A DNA stretch of 64,000 nucleotides from Lepturacanthus savala (taxonomy: Eukaryota > Chordata > Actinopteri > Scombriformes > Trichiuridae), in assembly GCA_030544235.1 (NCBI GenBank), contig CM060484.1, forward strand, positions 12,047,531-12,111,530. Reading direction: 5' to 3'. This document shows, piece after piece, positions 12,201-24,911 of the stretch. The first letter of the stretch is position 1. Every line of letters begins with the position of its first letter. A model generated the notes under the pieces. That model was not told where the DNA came from. It made no database searches and was given only the letters and a program-made list of their open reading frames with translations. The position numbers and the translations under genes were made by a program.

Positions 12201-12785
12201 TCATTGGGAGTGGCGGAATTTAGAGTCCCAACCGCTACGTTGACAATTAATCATGTTAAATCAATTTGGGATAAATTAGGGAGATGCATAGAAATTATCC
12301 GCTGATGTGACCTTCTTAGTCAGGTCCGTTGGCTAAAATTTGATCATGAAAGTTCATGTTGACCTTGTTAGTAGTTTTGACAAATAATAATAATAATAAA
12401 AAAAAAAAATCTTCACTCAAGGTTGACTTACAAGTGTTTTCCTGGAGCTTTCAAGCAAACTTCATCCACTCATGAAGACCACAAGTTGTGCCTGAAAGCA
12501 CTGTAAAAAGCTTTTGACCCTGTTTTTAGATTATTTTTTTTTGTTGTTGTCTAATGTAACATATGTCTTTTTTGTTTAGGTGTAAATTACAGGCAAACGT
12601 ACAATTTTAACAAATATGGGGAACAGCGTTTCCAATAGTAACAGATACACATGAGTTTTAATGGATCTCTGACAGGTCGGATCTGAGCAGTTCTTTCAAG
12701 GAAATAAACATCCACTTATCAACTCTATCACTTCCTGCTTCTTTCTTAAAGAAAATCTTAAATAAACCAGTCGGTACTTCCTGTG
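9206..12785 (+). other. mapkap1: Probable mapkap1 3' UTR
   Basis: No open frame of interest follows the stop. AATAAA occurs at 12,703-12,708 and 12,761-12,766; the second is followed by a GT-rich stretch (CTGTGTGTAT), so an end near 12,785 is plausible. Poly(A) and poly(T) runs and several ATTTA motifs fit a UTR. The true end is inferred; an earlier non-canonical signal cannot be excluded. Confidence 0.45.
12761..12766 (+). terminator. Candidate poly(A) signal AATAAA for mapkap1
   Basis: AATAAA is followed 15-25 bp later by a GT-rich element (TGTGTGTAT). A second AATAAA lies 58 bp upstream. It is about 3.5 kb after the stop codon, so its use by mapkap1 is an inference. Confidence 0.35.
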
Positions 12786-14580
12786 TGTATATTTCCTATA
12801 TTTGATACCAAATTGCATCATTCTGTCCAGGAACTGTGTAATTCTGTGTAATTATTAAGAAATAAGACCTGTGAGGAGCAGGTATATATATATATATATT
12901 TTTTCTCAAAATGTACAGACTAATTTTTTTTATCACATTTAAAAGATCATGACACATTTATGTCATAATTATGAAATCCAAAATTCATAATTATGTGGTA
13001 ACATCTTCTTTTGTGTTGTTATATTTCAGTGTAAAATGTATATCATTTATTTGGGCCTGTATAAAGTATCACTGTCAAGTAGATTTTTTGTTTGATTTTC
13101 TCTTTAGCGGATAAAAATGCGAGTTTTAGCAGCTGGTTTGTTGCATACTGCCTCAAATTCAGCATGGCTGTGTTCAGTGTCTTAATTTATCATTTCATTC
13201 ACAGAAACAGTGTAGGACAATAAGTTCAATTCTAAAACAAACAGTACACATCAATTTTCAGATGCACATCATGCCTATATTTGAATGTGATATATGTTGA
13301 GAATGAGATTTTTCAACCTTTTTTTGTTTCTAACACCAGATGACGATACAATGGCTGTGGAGCCCCATAAACGTTGCCATGGAAACAGACTTGTAGGTTT
13401 TTAAATGAGTGGAGACGCTGCCATCTTGTGGTCAGATACCTAATAGTACAACCTCTATTGACATTTAACAGATTATGTACTTAATTATGGAATGTCATTC
13501 AAAAAAGATGGTGAACGTGGTAAATATTAATCATAAGAATACTGATATTAGCTCCAAATACAGCCTACAACATAGGGCATGATATATGTATAATTACAGT
13601 GTAGTAGATAAGATATATAGGTAGAATGAAACAAGAATTATTACCGTAATGTTACAGGGTGGAGTTTGATTGAAAAGACTCTTGAAAAGAGTTCCATAAT
13701 AGGAGTAACATAGTAAAATACACGAAAAAGGAATAGATGACTGAATAGAAACTGGAAAACCTTTCTGAAATCAATATAGAAATAAAATCACCTGTCAGTT
13801 AGGATCTTATCAGTCTCCTCCTCAGGCTGTCCATGAGTTTTAATTATAGAAGACGTCCATTGTGATCAAGAGTGGACATCAGCTTCCTCCTGGTTCTTTC
13901 CTGCATGATTGATTCTAGTGAGTCGGGAGTGAATTATCGATTCTGCCTTTTTAATCATCTGCTGACCATTTGCATTTCTAGCAGCTCTTTTACGCTAAAG
14001 GTTTATGCTAAAGTGACTTTTTAAAGTTTGTTCACTGTCCTTTTTTAACAAGCTAGAAAAGTGTCAAAACTAAAAGGAATCAGAAGGCTTTTAACCCCGC
14101 CAAAAGGAAGGAGTAATCTACTATTATATTGCATACATTATACCATAGGCAGGCTTGACTTTATTGTTGTTATGATTATTATTTTTTTTGTAAAAGTCAA
14201 GCACTTTACTGTTATTGAACTGTTCTTGTATTTACGTATGTATTTCTATTATATAATACAGACAAAAAAGGGAAAAGACAGAGACAAATGAAAAAGTCAA
14301 CTTATTTACCAAAAAACAAAAAAAGTCAATTGTACATTTTTTTTTTGATTTTAGATTTTTTAGAAGATGTTAAACTATTCCACTGTTGGTCTCCGGGTTA
14401 AATGAGGACCCGAAGATGCTGCGGTAATGAGGCACAGTGGGAGGATTATGCAAATGAAGGGTTTATAATGAGCTGCTATCAGAGACCACCAAGGTGTCTT
14501 GGTCAATGTCGATGATTTCCTTATGCTCGTTAGCTGGTTCCACTTATCAAGAGTTGGGAAAGTTTCTACTGGAAATTATG
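12786..14580. other. Intergenic, AT-rich, nothing recognised
   Basis: AT-rich sequence with a short (TA)n tract near 12,882 and poly(T) runs. The phrase GCCATCTTGTGGTCA near 13,420 is a common fish repeat fragment. No splice-supported open frame or RNA gene was seen. Confidence 0.6.
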
Positions 14581-14587
14581 ATCCTTT

Positions 14588-15690
14588 TTTAGGTTACCTG
14601 TCTCCGGTACAGACTGTCTCAGGTACTGTCACAGGTACAGTCTGTTTTTAGGCATGGTCCTAGGTACAGACTGTCTCAGGTACTGTCCTAGGGACTAACT
14701 GTCCTAGGTACAGACTGTCTCTAGTACTATCACAGGTACAAAATGTCCTAGGTACAGACTGTCTTCATTCCTTCGGGCACAGACTGTCCCAAGTACAGTC
14801 TGTTTTAGGAATTGTCCTAGGTACAGACTCAGGTACTGTCCCAGACTCAGACTGTCCTAGGTACAGACTGTCTCAAGTACTATCCCAGGTAAAAGTTGAC
14901 CCAGGTACAGACTGTCCTAGGTACAGACTGTTTTAAGTACTGTCCCAGGTAAAAGTTGACCCAGGTACAGGCTGTCCTAGGTACAGACTGTTTTAAGTAC
15001 TGTCCCAGGTACAGACAGTCTGTTTTAGGACTGTCCTAGGAACAGATGGTCTCAGGTACGGTACTGTCCCAGACTCAGACTGTTCTAGGTACAGACTGTC
15101 TCAAGTACTGTCCCAGGTAAAAGTTGACCCAGGTACAGACTGTCCTAGATACAGACTGTTTTAAGTACTGACCCAGGTAAAAGTTGACCCAGGTACAGAC
15201 TGTCCTAGGTACAGACTGTCTCAAGTACTGTCCCAGGTAAAAGTTGACCCAGGTACAGACTGTCCTAGGTACAGACTGTCTCAAGTACTATCCCAGGTAA
15301 AAGTTGACCCAGGTACAGACTGTCCTAGGTACAGACTGTTTTAAGTACTGTCCCAGGTACAGACGGTCTGTTTTAGGAACTGTCCTAGGAACAGACGGTC
15401 TCAGGTACGGTACTGTCCCAGACTCAGACTGTCCTAGGTACAGACTGTCTCAAGTACTATCCCAGGTAAAAGTTGACCCAGGTACAGACTGTCCTAGATA
15501 CAGACTGTTTTAAGTACTGTCCCAGGTACAGACAGTCTCAGGTGCTGTCCCAAGTACAGTCTGTTTCAGGAAGTGTTCTAGGTATAGATTGTCTCAAGTA
15601 CTGTCCTAGATACAGACTCTACCAAATACAGTCTGTTCCAGGTATTGTCCTAGGTACAGACTATCTCAGCTTCTGTCCTAGATACAGAAT
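14588..15690. repeat. 1.1 kb minisatellite, GGTACAGACTGTCCTA-type unit
   Basis: The block consists of variants of a 15-30 bp unit of the form GTACAGACTGTCCTAG, alternating with CTCAAGTACTGTCCCAG and AAAAGTTGACCCAG. From about 15,060 to 15,360 these form a 60-bp higher-order unit repeated with few changes, then diverge toward 15,690. Many units carry small dyads, for example ACAGACTGTCCTAGGTACAG. Open frames on both strands are by-products of the repeat. A single outlier cluster lies at 15,950-15,990. Confidence 0.9.
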
Positions 15691-17966
15691 TTCTCAAATG
15701 CCACCACTTACATTATCAAATAGAAACTATTCATGTATTATAAAACCTGCAATATATTATACAATACCTGATTGATCTTCTATTCTATTTGATCTGTTTT
15801 GCATTTTTTACTATTTATTTTGAATGTGTACAGATGTATGGGTGTGTTTGTGCAGGAGTGTGTGTATACGTTGTTTTAAGTGCCACACAGAAAATCTTGT
15901 ACTATTTTGTACAACGACGGTAAAAGCCTTCTGGTTGTGAGTTAGTCTCAGGTACAGTCTGTCCCAGGCACAGACTGTACAGACTGTCGTTCTGTGCATG
16001 AAGACGCCAGGACTCTGCAGGGCGGCGTGTTGCTGTGCAGCCATATTGTGTGACCATGTGTCGTTCTGGCCTCCAATTGCCTCCAGACATTAGCATCACT
16101 GACCCTGTTCCACAGCCTCATGCAATCATTGCTGAGCTGCGTGCATGTGGATGGGACAAATTAAGCTGAAACAATGCTTAAACACCCCTTCATTGACCCA
16201 TTAATGATCCCAGAATTACAACAGGAAGTGTTGACTATCTCACCACCGACTAACTTCACACAATGTCCACGATTTGTACTGAAGTAGCTTCATTTTGCTG
16301 TGTACTGTCTGGGATATTGGCAGGAATGACCATAAAGGAACCTAATCTAATCTAACTGAAGAATTATTTTATGGAACTGGTAATGGGATCAATGGTGTGC
16401 TTACTGTATGTGCATGTGTAGCCAGGATATTAGCCAGTGCTTGTGCTGCATCAGGGTCAGGGCTCATTCAGCTGTGTGAATGTAAAGCATTATTTGAACA
16501 CACTGGTGCGAGTGACTGAGCTTTACAACCAGATTGGCAAAATACCAACCTTGTATTTTAACAAGTTCCTATCACTGTCCCCCTACTCCCTGTGGTGTTG
16601 TGCTTGATGTTTCCTTGTGCGGAGCGATGAGGTCAGAGCGGATGCCAAATTTACATCAACATCTGTTCCATGTAAGCGAAGCCTGCGCCCTGTTAGACAA
16701 GTTCAAGCAGCCTCTACACTTACATGACCTTCCTCTCACTGTAACACATATCCAACTCACCCCTTTAATCATGGCAATTAATGCACATATAATGCAAGAA
16801 GTGAACGATAGGGACTTTTTTTTAGTGGTTTAATCTGACCCTGCATGCACTTGTAACTTAAAAATGCTGATCTATCCAACAGATCTTTGAATCAGACGGT
16901 TAGCTTAGCATACAGACTGGAAGCAGGGGGACAGTTAGCCTAGCTTTGTTTTTTTTAACTGTAACCAGAAAGACACACAAAAACTCTCATAAACTCTTCA
17001 TAAACAATGTAATTCTGTACTGTAGCACTGGCTATAGTGCTAGTTGTCAGTGAGCTTTGGTCACTGTAGAGGTACAATAGTACCAAATTGTTTAAGTCAC
17101 TGCACCCGCTGTTGATTGAAATGATCAGAAAATCAATAGGAAACTTATATTATATTTGTGGAATGGGCTTAGTCTGCAGTAAAGGTCTGACATGGACTTC
17201 TCAAGGTAGAGAAAATACAAGCAAAATCTGAACTGTGGCTGCCTGAATCGCCTTCTGAAGGTACAGTGGATAGGCAAGTATTATTTTCCCTGTGTACATG
17301 TTGAGGGCATTGAGTAACACTCCCATGTCTTCTTCCAATTTGCTGCCCTTCTGGTTGTCTGACATGCAACAGACCACTGACTTGCTACACTGATTCCTCT
17401 GCCCACAGTCTGCATAATTAAATAATTCTGGTTAAAACTGAAAGCTGCGATCTCCTAACTATACATTTTATCCATTAGGACCATGGAGTCAGGTTACATC
17501 ATGCTAACTGGCATCTTCATACTGACTAAAGGTAACATTAAACTACTGCTAAGTAGTTTTTTTCAGGGCTTTAAGCGCTTCAGAACACACACTAGAATGC
17601 TAACCACAGATAGGGAAGGGGAAGGAATCACTGAGCCATTACATTCAGACATTTAAGCATGTTAGTTCAGCTGAAATCTATGATATAAAGTTGGACTAAC
17701 ACGCCCAAATAATGCGATTGAAATTAAGCCACCCATGGAGACTTTGTTTTTCCTATAGACAGTTGGACCATAGCTGGACAATGGTGATCTGCAGCAAGTT
17801 CTGACCCGGAAGTGACAAGTGGGTAATTAATAATTTTAGTCAGTAGTTCTGTGTCTAAGTGATTAATTGTTCGTCTATCTGCTAGTATAGTCTGTCTTCG
17901 TCTATCTGTTGGTAATGCCTTGGACCTCCAGTAGGGGGAGGAGTACGCGCCTTTTCTTCACTAATA

Positions 17967-18539
17967 GACGAGTGAAGGCAAGAGCTACGTGTTGACTGTT
18001 CATGCTTCTCTCCTATTACTATCCCCCTGTTTAAGGTAATTACTGTATACAAAGCACTATACATTTAATAGTATATGTTGGTGATAGTTTTCTACATGTT
18101 ATCGCTGTTTTATATAAAAGTAAGATGCATGTGTTGTCGATATATATAGTTGAAAGCGCTATGCTAACCGTCAGTGTTAAAGCTGACTGTAAGAAACCCC
18201 GTAGCTGCGCCGTAGTGTTTAATATGTTTGTTTCTATTGTTTATATTATCTCCGCCAGTTCATATGGCAGCACAAGTAAACAAGTTAAAAAGCTAAAAGT
18301 ATATCACATACTTTAGATTTCATGTTGTAACTTGGATAAAAAGATAATTTAAATAATTTTGGAAAAGTGTGAAAAAGATACTCCAGATATGGTAACTGTG
18401 GTTTTGAAACTGAGTGTGTTCATGCTGGGAAAAACATCATAAATGAGTTTTGTTTATTGTTTAAAATATCACTAATACAGACGAGTGAAGGCAAGAGCTA
18501 CGTGTTGACTGTTCATGCTTCTCTCCTATTACTATCCCC
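17967..18539. repeat. 60-bp exact direct repeats flanking a 453-bp segment
   Basis: A 60-nt stretch starting GACGAGTGAAGGCAAGAGCT occurs at 17,967-18,026 and again, identically, at 18,480-18,539. Both copies are preceded by CACTAATA. The segment between is AT-rich with no coding capacity. The surrounding sequence is an old interspersed element, whereas the two repeats are identical, so this duplication is young. Confidence 0.85.
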
Positions 18540-18574
18540 ATATTAAATGGCTTTTACAGAAGCTGAACATCATG

Positions 18575-18850
18575 TGAAAACCAGAGTAGAGCATACAGAA
18601 AGTATCCTTATTTGCAAAATTGTTTACCTCTGGGTTCTTTTGACTTTTGATGTCAAAAAAGGTCAACAGCGCAACACTAACAAGCTCAAGAGAATATGTT
18701 GCCACCTATTGTAGCGGAGGTGACATAACTTCATTAATAAATGGTTTAACCTGTCATGCATGTATACTGGGACAAGGACAGTAGTCCGAGTAGATGGCCT
18801 CATCAGGCTATATCTATAGCTCGACTTAACTGTGCATGTAAATGTACTGA
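18575..18850 (+). repeat. Interspersed element, copy shared with 32,075-32,345
   Basis: Aligned landmarks shared with the 32-kb copy are GAGCATAC.GAAAGTAT, TTTGCAAAATTGT, CAATACTAACAAGCT-like text, CACCTATTGTAGC.GAGG, CATGTATACTGGGA and ATAGCTCGACTTAACTGTGCA. Orientation is the same in both. The element class is unknown. Confidence 0.6.
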
Positions 18851-18865
18851 CTGAGGAAAGATTAG

Positions 18866-19085
18866 GTGGCCAGATGGAGAGAGCCAGGTTTGGAATTTTG
18901 CCATGACACCAGGGAAGCCCCTATTGCTTGTGATAAGTGCCCTGGGATCTTTATTGAACTCAGTGAGTTGGGACCTCGGTTTTGTCATCTCATCCGAAGG
19001 ACGGCAGCTCTAAAGGCACAGTTTCCCCATCAGTGTACTCAGGGAAACTTAGTTTTCCAAAGAGGTCTGCCATCCAAGTACTATC
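18866..19085 (-). mobile_element. 5S-type SINE (SINE3-like) fragment
   Basis: The right end reads AGAGGTCTGCCATCCAAGTA, the complement of the 5S rRNA internal promoter box C region (TACTTGGATGG). The left part (GTGCCCTGGGATCTTTATTG and CTCATCCGAAGGACGGCAG) is a body widely repeated in fish genomes that I associate with 5S-derived SINEs. The A box is not visible, so the head is truncated. The class is from memory. Confidence 0.5.
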
Positions 19086-19905
19086 CATTAGTCATACAAC
19101 ATAAACAGTGCTCAGCATATACTGTAATGTCACACTAATGTCACCTCATTCAGAATAAATTTGCCTCCTGCAGGAGCCATGCATAGTTGAATAGTCCTAC
19201 ACTAAAGTATATTAACTTATGTCATGATGTTGTTACTTGGTGTTAAAAGTCTGAGAGTCTAAGAATCTAAAAGACTAAAAAAATTAGATATTTATAGAAC
19301 ACTAGATAGCTCAACCAACACTGCGGATTTTCAAACTGCTTGGTTTGTTCATTAATGTTGTTATGACACTCGATACTTATAATTACAAATAATATAATAA
19401 TCATGAACTTTCATATAAAAGTAACATTATGCAGATAGTTAAATAGCTACACACACACAAAGTATTTTACACACGGTCACAATAGAAGAATCTTCCCATA
19501 AGCAAAAGCAGAAATACCATTTGGGGAAAACGCTTTCTTTACAATGAATTACATTGTAATGACAATTAAAGGAAAAGCTGCTAATAATGTGTAACAAACC
19601 ATACCATTTGGATATTGGTTCAAATTTGTGTTGTGCTGGTTAGAGATCCAGATTACAGCCAGGGCTGGACTGTCTCAATATGGCCGCCGTTAAGGCTGAT
19701 TCGCCCCCTTCATATTACAGTACATGCAATGGCGTGATACTGGGCTGTACTGTGATACCACCTCCTGCATTTGCTTCACTTGACCGCTCAAGATCAGTAC
19801 AAAACTTAAATGTAACATATCATAGCTTGTATTTAGTGTTTGGACTGATTATTTTTCTGGTGAGCATACTTTCCAACCACTCAAATCACAAATTTACCCT
19901 GTTCC

Positions 19906-20015
19906 CCCTAGACCGGGGGTCGGCAAGCCACGGCTCCAGAGCCACATGCAGCTCTTTAGCGCCCCCTATAGTGGCTCCGTGGAACTTTTTGAAAAATGTC
20001 TAAAAATGGAAAATG
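19906..20015 (+). mobile_element. hAT-type terminal fragment (GGGGTCGGCAA family)
   Basis: The block starts GGGGGTCGGCAAGCCACGGC and continues GAGCCACATGCAGCTCTTTA, a well-known terminal sequence of vertebrate hAT-family transposons. Only about 110 bp is recognisable and no transposase is nearby. Confidence 0.5.
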
Positions 20016-20612
20016 ATGAATTCTCTCAAGTCCACTGCAAAGGGAGCGTCTGATACCCAACCAGGGGAATACTTACCCCGTTTCCCCTCCAGACTCTTTC
20101 TCTCATGGCCTACATTCTGCGTGAATACACTGACACATACCTCATTCACTGGTGGGTTTCAGAGCTTTGGTATTGACTGGTTGGCCTACAGTTGAGTTGG
20201 TCTCTTGAATGAACTGCAGTGCACTAATGTGCTGCACTTATCTGAGGCTCCACAGACTTGTCAGACCGCCAGCAGCCACAAAAGATGCTGAGCCGAGTGG
20301 CTTGGTGCCCAGCTAGAAGGATGAGGCCTGCTCTATTTTACCCTTGCTGCTTTACATTCTTTCACTGTCCCAAGCTGCATTCGATGTGAACAAACACACA
20401 CGCACGCACACACAGATACGTATGCATACACGCCCACAGAGCTGTAACAAAGACCATTCCTTGAGGAAGTTCATTGATTTATTGATTGGGAAATTGAAAG
20501 TGGAGCGCGCAGGACTGAAGGTCATCTCGTCTTCAGCGTCTGAGGCTCCATCGAGTCCCACGCTGGTCCCTGAAGAAAGTGACAGAGAGACAGAAGACAC
20601 AACAGACAGGAA

Positions 20613-20652
<40 letters not shown>

Positions 20653-22790
20653 CAGCTCTAGACATGAAGACATAAAGCTGGAGACTTGACAGACTAGCAA
20701 GGTGAAATATTCAAATCCTTCACTTAAATGCACACAAAGTAATTTTCTGCTGTTATGGGTTCTCTCAATAATAAAACAGTAACAAAAGACAGAGTTTGAT
20801 GACATGGTTGAAATAGAATGGCACCATGGGAGTTGTCTTCATTGTTAGATGGTACTGCAGGCAGCTCCTCCTGTTAAAATATAGCATTTTGATGGTTTTT
20901 ACTCTCAACTTGCACATGAAAATGTTTAACTATTCTTAATTGGTCTCTGCATTGCATGTTAAGTGCTATAGATTGGCGGGGGAATGGAGGGAAAATCAAC
21001 AACTCATTTGCAAATGTTCAATTTTGGACTCATAGAGAATAATAAAAAAAAATGTCAACATGGTCATAATCTAGATTCAATTTTTTCAAAGTTTTCATAC
21101 ATATAACTATCGGCTGAGTTGCTACTAATCATATTACATATCTTTCTTTTTTCCATTTTCTACTCTTCTTTGAAGAATTGCAATTTAATGCCCATAGACA
21201 ATTATATCAGGTAGAAAAAGAAAGACTTGAATGGTCTTTATTACATTGTTTATTACATATGACATTATTGAAAGGAAGACAATGATGTCATATGACAGGA
21301 AGCAGGTAAAAACTTAATTTTTGTGCTTATAACTTTTGTCTAAGTTGTCTACTATCATGTCATTGTAAACAATTGTATGAGTAACATTAATATTTTTAGT
21401 CGAAAAGACAGTCACAGACTTCAGTAACTAGTTTCCGATGGGCTTAAATGGGTTAAACAGGTCAAAACACATACTTGACTTTATTGGTCTTATCTGGCTT
21501 TCCAATAACTCTTAAAATGACAAAATAAGAAGCATTACAAAGCATAGAATGTAAAAATAATGGACTTTAGCCAGAAGTGATTCTCTCATAAATACAAGTA
21601 AGAATTTACCCGACATGACCAACCTATCATAACCGTTCTTCGTACCAAACTATAAAACATGTTCATATCTACTGTAAATGCAGGCATTTTAGCATAGAAT
21701 CTATTGGATTTGAAAATTTGCAGTTTTTGGAAATTCTGCATCAGACTCGCAGTTTGCCTCATGGTGTTTTCTGACCTCACGCTATCATGGTTTAGGTTTG
21801 TTTAACTTTAGAGATATAAATCTACCTGCATGTTGAGCTTAAAGGTCCATCCTTGCCCTTGGAGAATGTTAAGTGGTCAAGGTTAGGAAAAGAATATGAT
21901 CAGGCCACATCATGCTAGCCTACAGCACCAGTATGTCTGAAGTATAAGTTGCTGTTTGAAGCCCCCATTTTGAATATTTCCATCATCGACGAAACGTGGC
22001 TTTGCTTGCGACAGATAATTCACGTAACCTCTTGCATAACCTTTTGCATGAGGTCAATGAGAATTTGTGTCCTCCCCCACACCACCTGGTCCATTGTAGA
22101 CTTTGCATCCAACATGCTTGAACCAACAATGGCTGTAAAACTCTGGTTCCTCGTGGTCAGAAACGGAGGAACCTGGCTGTGAGTCTGGGTACCGCTGTGT
22201 GATCTGACTGAAACAGAAGAGGTGAATGACAGCGTTTTTTGCTGCAAGTAGCACAATGGTAATACACATAAAACCAGAGAAGAGCTAAGAACTGCCATAA
22301 AACTGCTGTCAACTCTATAATTTTATATATTTTCTATAGTACCCTTTCAAAGTTTGTGACTTGAAGCGTGTATTTATAGCATTCGTGTCTATATTAAGCT
22401 GCGTAGGATGCTACATTTTCAGTGAAATGAAGAGCATATTGTCAAGTCAATTAATTAGGTGAATCAAATATCAAATAACTATACTCCTACCTGCTGAATG
22501 TAGCTGAACCAGTATGCTGCTTTTGATTTGGTGGATGTGTGGACCATCTCTTCTTGTTTTTCTTCTCTTTTTTCATCCATCCCACTCAATGAGAATGACC
22601 GCAGTCACTGTCCTGAACTGTCTAGATTTTTGTATTTTGCCCAATTTTGGCTAAAACGATTAATTTCTACTAGAAGTGCAGCTTCAGTGTATGATGCTTG
22701 ACACACAAGAGAATGATGTACCACCAATGTCATCTTTTCCTGTTGACTCTATGTCCACATTCAAACCTCAGGCCCCTGGTAAAACAAGCA
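20016..22790. other. Intergenic, nothing recognised except a (GA)n tract
   Basis: A (GA)n run lies at about 20,615-20,648. Elsewhere the DNA is AT-rich with no splice-flanked open frames, no RNA gene and no transposon hallmark that I recognise. Confidence 0.6.
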
Positions 22791-22794
22791 GCAG

Positions 22795-24911
22795 CACCCA
22801 GAGTTCCCATTCCATTTATTAGATATGGTTTATAAATAAACACACTCAGACACGGATGTTAAAAGTATAAAAAATACAAGATTACAGGATTTTCTAGACA
22901 TTTTAGTGAGGTCTCTTCATCATTGCCTTTGACACGTTATTTTAACTTGAATGGCTGACGTTTTGTTTTTTGTTTTTTGTCATACACAGCATAATATTTT
23001 TTTTTTTCACTTTCACAAGTCCATTCATCAAGCAAGTTATTATCGTCAATGTCATGTTAAAATGAGATCAGAGCATAGAAAACAGAATCACATGCAGCCA
23101 GCGACTTTTCACGGAATCTATACAGCACGTCCCGTCAGCCAAACAAATGTCACTCAGTGAAACAAGTTTTCAAATATGTATGTGCTTCAAGTTTCATTGT
23201 ACTTTGTTTTACACACTCTCTGGAAAGCTGATATCACGGGGGGGTAGGGGATGTTGGGATGCAGAAGGATGATTAATGACAGGGAAGAAAACAGCTTATT
23301 TGACTTTTACTGAGGACTGATTGACAAATATCTTCTGGATATGTTCAGACATTTGTCAGACCATTTTTCATTTGTTTGGATATTAGCATTTCAAAACATA
23401 AAATATAGTCCAGTTAAAGTGTTGATTCTTTTCTTTTCTTTTTTTTTTAAAGAAAGCATAACTCTGGGTTTCTAATCATTAGTGAACAGGAAGGACATTT
23501 GGGATATAGGGCACTATAACAAAATCAAGCATTTTTACTCCATCTTAAAAAAAAAGAATGAGGCAACATGGCTAAGTTGATAAAAGTTTTTTTTAAAACT
23601 TCTGAAACCAATGAGCATTCTAATGATTTGATTGGCTCTAAATTAAAAATGGACAATATAAATCACACATGTAGTAAACCTAGTGCAGCACAAATACACA
23701 ACTAATGTCTTCTTCAAGCATTAATGCACCATATAGCTACTGTGCCAAATCTGGCTCACCTTGTTCTAAGGACAATAATTCCTGTTGCTAATTCATATAT
23801 TTTAATTTATAAATATATCTAAAAAATACAACTTATTAACTTATATGTGTTATATGAAATTGCATGATTTCTTGGTATGATACCAAGTTATGTTTTTGTA
23901 GTAGATAACTCTGACTATTCACAGTGTTTCAAACTGAACAGTACAGGCCAACACCTACTGTGTGGCTGATAACTGGCACCATGTCAATATTCAGTGTGGA
24001 GGCAGCTTTCAAGTTCAGTGTTGCTCCACTAATTCTGTAGAAGTAGAATTAAAGCACTACTGAGTTCAGCCTTTCTCCAACATATACCAGACTAGATTCA
24101 GGTAAGAGAAAAATATTAACTTTCTGTATAGTACTCCTACCTAAACAATAATAACATTTTGTGCCCATTTTTTTTTCTTTTTTTTCCTTTTTCCTTTTTT
24201 TTAACAGATGCTTCAAGTAGCACAACTGCCTCTATTTCCGTTTTCATTATTTCCATATGATGCAGATCTATGTTGCCACCAACAGTTACATTTTCATCTC
24301 TTTCTTTACAGAATAATATAATATGATATAATATAATATAATGTAATATAATATAATAAACTCCTTTTACAGGTACATGGTAATTAACTCATGAAGCAAC
24401 TTTGCATAGAAAGTATTTTTGTAGCTAAGAAAATAATGTTTCATATTTTCTGCATGATATCACCATTTAAGTCACATATGAAAAATAGTCATGTACTTAT
24501 TTACTGACACAGACTTTCATTTAAAGAAGCTAAGTTTCAAAGAACATACAGTACTGTTGTAGCTAATATTTGGGGGGAAAAAAAGAAAAATACCAGGATG
24601 TCAGTTTAGGTAATCCCTCCTAAAGGGAATGTTGTGTAACAGTAAATGTCCAAGACACAGATAAATGACTTGTGGTGGATAAAAAGCATGTACTTTTTTA
24701 AAAAAGATTAAAATAAATAATGTACTGTACTCATTGTGCACCTGACAGGAAATATTCTGATAAAGAATAATACTGATCAAGCAGACATGAATATATCTCA
24801 TTTTGATAACAAAATACTTATCTACAAATGTTTGTAATTGGATTGATATATAAATATGTGTAACAATATATATGTATTTCTATACATATATATTTACAAC
24901 AAAATGTGCAC
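22795..24911 (-). other. ajm1: Probable ajm1 3' UTR
   Basis: AT-rich sequence without genes follows the ajm1 stop on the minus strand. On that strand an AATAAA lies at 22,815-22,820 and is followed by a GT-rich stretch (GGGTGCTGCTGCTTGTTTT). That would give a 3' UTR of about 2.1 kb. Other signals exist, so the end is uncertain. Near 24,310-24,358 there is a short ATAAT-type simple repeat. Confidence 0.45.
22815..22820 (-). terminator. Candidate poly(A) signal for ajm1
   Basis: TTTATT on the plus strand is AATAAA on the minus strand. A GT-rich element follows within 30 nt in the direction of transcription. Assignment to ajm1 is an inference from position. Confidence 0.35.

Larger units (their letters stand above)
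15691..18860. other. Intergenic with decayed interspersed repeats
   Basis: About 16,510-16,850 is unique sequence without transposon hallmarks. From about 16,870 (GGTTAGCTTAGCATACAGACT) a familiar fish repeat fragment begins. Sequence at 17,640-17,860 and 18,570-18,850 matches 31,850-32,060 and 32,075-32,345, so both loci hold copies of one unnamed element. No gene was found. Confidence 0.6.

Noticed and set aside
15075..15775. Repeat-coded frames (for example QSVPRTVCTWVNFYLGQYL)
   Set aside because: Same artefact, from the 60-bp minisatellite unit.
24601..24911. AT-rich frames after the ajm1 stop as a separate small gene
   Set aside because: They lie in the probable 3' UTR and have no coding signals.
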